Shown one piece after another: positions 11,688 to 12,723 of a stretch of DNA of 12,723 nucleotides. Position numbers and translations under genes: made by a program. Origin of the DNA: Bacillota bacterium (lineage in GTDB: Bacteria; Bacillota; Clostridia; Christensenellales; Borkfalkiaceae); assembly GCA_003343995.1 (NCBI GenBank), contig QAKE01000006.1, forward strand, positions 1 to 12,723, read 5' to 3'. Within the stretch, counting starts at the first letter, position 1, and every line of letters begins with the position of its first letter. The notes under the pieces were generated by a model. That model was not told where the DNA came from. It did no database searches and was given only the letters and a program-made list of their open reading frames with translations.

Positions 11688-11882
11688 TCAATCTCCCGCC
11701 GCAGGCGGAAGCGTCGCCGGTGCGTCACGACTACTGACCCGGCGTTCAAAGGCGTTCAGGGTGGTAAAGCTCTCACTGCATTCCAGATTCTGGCACTGAT
11801 GATACTGGCGTATGGTGTGATCGCTCAGGCGGCGACTGGTACGGGTGCGGGCCATAGCACCGCAGAAGGGACAACGAAACAT
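11688..11882 (-). CDS. delta: Ogr/Delta late-gene transcription activator (64 aa)
   Basis: This zinc-finger activator recruits RNA polymerase to satellite and helper late promoters. The motif is C4-x2-C7 ... C30-x4-C35, with MFRCPFCGAMARTRTSRRLS, YHQCQNLECSESFTTL and a short Pro/Ala tail; P2 Ogr (72 aa) reads MFHCPLCQHAAHARTSRYIT and YHQCQNVNCSATF. The start at 11882 is chosen by that alignment and by GGGGAG 8-9 nt upstream; the upstream frame to 11984 is unlike the family. P4 Delta (166 aa) is a tandem of two such domains, so this satellite has the single-domain, helper-like form. A matching activator box lies at 11322-11339. No box is visible before this gene, so its own control is open. 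Confidence 0.92.
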   Translation of the reverse strand: MFRCPFCGAMARTRTSRRLSDHTIRQYHQCQNLECSESFTTLNAFERRVSSRDAPATLPPAAGD

Positions 11883-12140
11883 GATGATAGCTCCCCTGTG
11901 GGAGTTGAACTCGCCGATATTATGATTCAGGCAGGGCATGACAACAACATCCGGCCTGCAATAAAAATCTTTGCAGCAATCCATTCAAAATTATTCACCA
12001 GCCCACACACCCCGTGCAGGGAGGTTCCTCCAGCCTGCGGGCAGTCCGTGGAAAAATAATTTCATCTTCATTCAGCGCGTGTAAGCCACTGTGAGGGGCG
12101 TAGCCTCAATTATGAGGCCGGGCATGATTCGCGTTCTGAA
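11883..12140. other. Region upstream of delta without a supported gene
   Basis: It holds a 6-bp-stem hairpin GCCTCA-ATTA-TGAGGC (12103-12118) and, on the minus strand, a possible weak promoter (TTGAAT, 17 bases, TTTATT) around 11961-11989 for delta. A packaging (cos) site is expected somewhere in a P4-like genome; I could not identify one here or elsewhere. Confidence 0.4.
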
Positions 12141-12383
12141 ATGCGCCCCACAACACGGACATTGATTCTGACGGCAAAATATTACTGGCTCACCGTCTCG
12201 CGCCCCGTCGCGTGGGCTGTCCCCCCGTCACCTGCGCGCGACAAACACCTCTTTTTTTGTGCACGCACGAAAACGGCCTCAGACCACGCCAGCAGCGGGC
12301 GGAAGGGGGATAAATACCATCAAAAAAATTGTGCAAATTTGTGCACTATTGTGCAGTGCCAAAAACCGGGGGAATCAGGCTAA
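12141..12383 (+). CDS. Small conserved-looking ORF running into the repeat (80 aa)
   Basis: From memory, ORFs with the blocks PSPARDKHL, a charged GxKGDKY stretch and NCANLCTIVQ recur beside replication or integrase regions of P4-like elements and are annotated as hypothetical. The predicted protein is basic with several Cys and has no signal peptide. No good ribosome site precedes ATG 12141, and the frame is open upstream to beyond 12080 without another clear start. Its 3' half contains the 10-bp-spaced TTGTGCA repeats (right-hand copies 12329-12355), so it may mark a conserved DNA element. The left copy at 3-176 carries only the 3' part. Confidence 0.4.
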   Translation: MRPTTRTLILTAKYYWLTVSRPVAWAVPPSPARDKHLFFCARTKTASDHASSGRKGDKYHQKNCANLCTIVQCQKPGESG

Positions 12384-12723
12384 AAAGCCATAAAATTGCA
12401 CCTGTCGCGGACGCTGTAATACAGGCTGAAATAAACACCTATGAGTGACGCAGAAGGCCACCGCCCATGAAAAATTTTCGCCCGTAGTTGTTAATAAAAT
12501 ATTAACAGGAAAAGAGCTTTTTTCTCAAAAATCAGGGGGAGTCACGGAAGCGGGTTACAACGGTTACAGTCACAAGAAAATCACCTAATCATATGATTTT
12601 AATCAATTAACCTTGTAACCTTTGCGAGGTTACAAAAAGTCCCATGAAAGTTACACCCAATAAAATCAGATAGTTAAGTTTTAAAATTGTAACCTGAGAT
12701 AAGGTTACAGAGTAACCAGATCG
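12217..12723. repeat. Right copy of the 507-bp terminal direct repeat
   Basis: Identical to 10-516 over every base checked. It contains a second copy of the TTGTGCA repeats, the palindrome (12414-12424) and the first nine or so iterons, and is cut by the window end. Confidence 0.95.

Noticed and set aside
11610..12059. Plus-strand open frame of 149 codons
   Set aside because: Opposite the Ogr/Delta gene, which has exact family motifs; begins inside the ribbon-helix-helix gene's last codons without a ribosome site.
12072..12227. Minus-strand open frame with CPCCGAHFRTR, like the start of an Ogr-type finger
   Set aside because: No start codon before the Cys motif, no second Cys pair, and the resemblance stops after about 13 residues. 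It could be a decayed second Delta domain, but support is too thin.
12191..12230. GC-rich segment as a cos site
   Set aside because: It does not match the P2/P4 cohesive end sequence I remember closely enough to claim.

Overview
The window looks like an almost complete P4-type phage satellite from an enterobacterial host (Enterobacterales). The evidence is a P4-style integrase, an AlpA-like regulator, an Icd/Kil-like gene inside an antisense-RNA immunity region, a large zinc-finger/TOPRIM/Walker replication protein, an Ogr/Delta activator and a Sid-like capsid-size protein. I see no terminase, portal, tail, lysis or psu gene, so the element should depend on a P2-like helper for packaging and tails. 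Bases 10-516 recur exactly at 12217-12723. The sequence is therefore circularly redundant with a unit of 12,207 bp, close to the P4 genome size, or comes from a tandem copy.

Layout, left to right. 1-176: 3' part of a small plus-strand ORF whose intact copy is at 12141-12383; it contains TTGTGCA repeats spaced 10 bp apart. 346-605: about a dozen GGTTACA/TGTAACC iterons, the likely replication origin. 896-6528: a leftward early operon (listed here in transcription order, from the right): AlpA-like regulator, immunity region with an Icd-like gene, three small genes joined by identical 8-nt overlaps, an 85-aa gene, the replication protein, and a P2-like integrase. 6640-7731: an AT-rich unknown gene just downstream of the P4-type integrase (7743-8966), the place where a cargo gene would sit. 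8984-9238: two pairs of 12-bp repeats around an AT-rich stretch, the likely attP. 9394-11211: a leftward late operon, sid then a P2 gpN-like major capsid gene, closed by an intrinsic terminator. 11411-11644: a rightward ribbon-helix-helix gene. 11688-11882: a single-domain Ogr/Delta activator facing it.

How the parts fit together. A TGT-N12-ACA box at 11322-11339 has the form of an Ogr/Delta activator site. It lies about 55 bp from possible start sites on both sides, so it may switch on sid-capsid and the ribbon-helix-helix gene together. In the immunity region a promoter (6103-6074) lies just ahead of a hairpin. That hairpin and a second one next to the Icd-like ribosome site show the same 8-base loop and the same TACAACGG element. 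Between them lies a segment complementary to both. This is the seqA-seqB-seqC arrangement of P4 CI RNA immunity, with different sequences.

The most unusual points are the satellite's own major capsid gene paired with Sid, two tyrosine integrases of different phage families, the re-derived CI-type antisense circuit, and the low-GC cargo gene. All identifications come from reading motifs and from memory of the families; no search was run.
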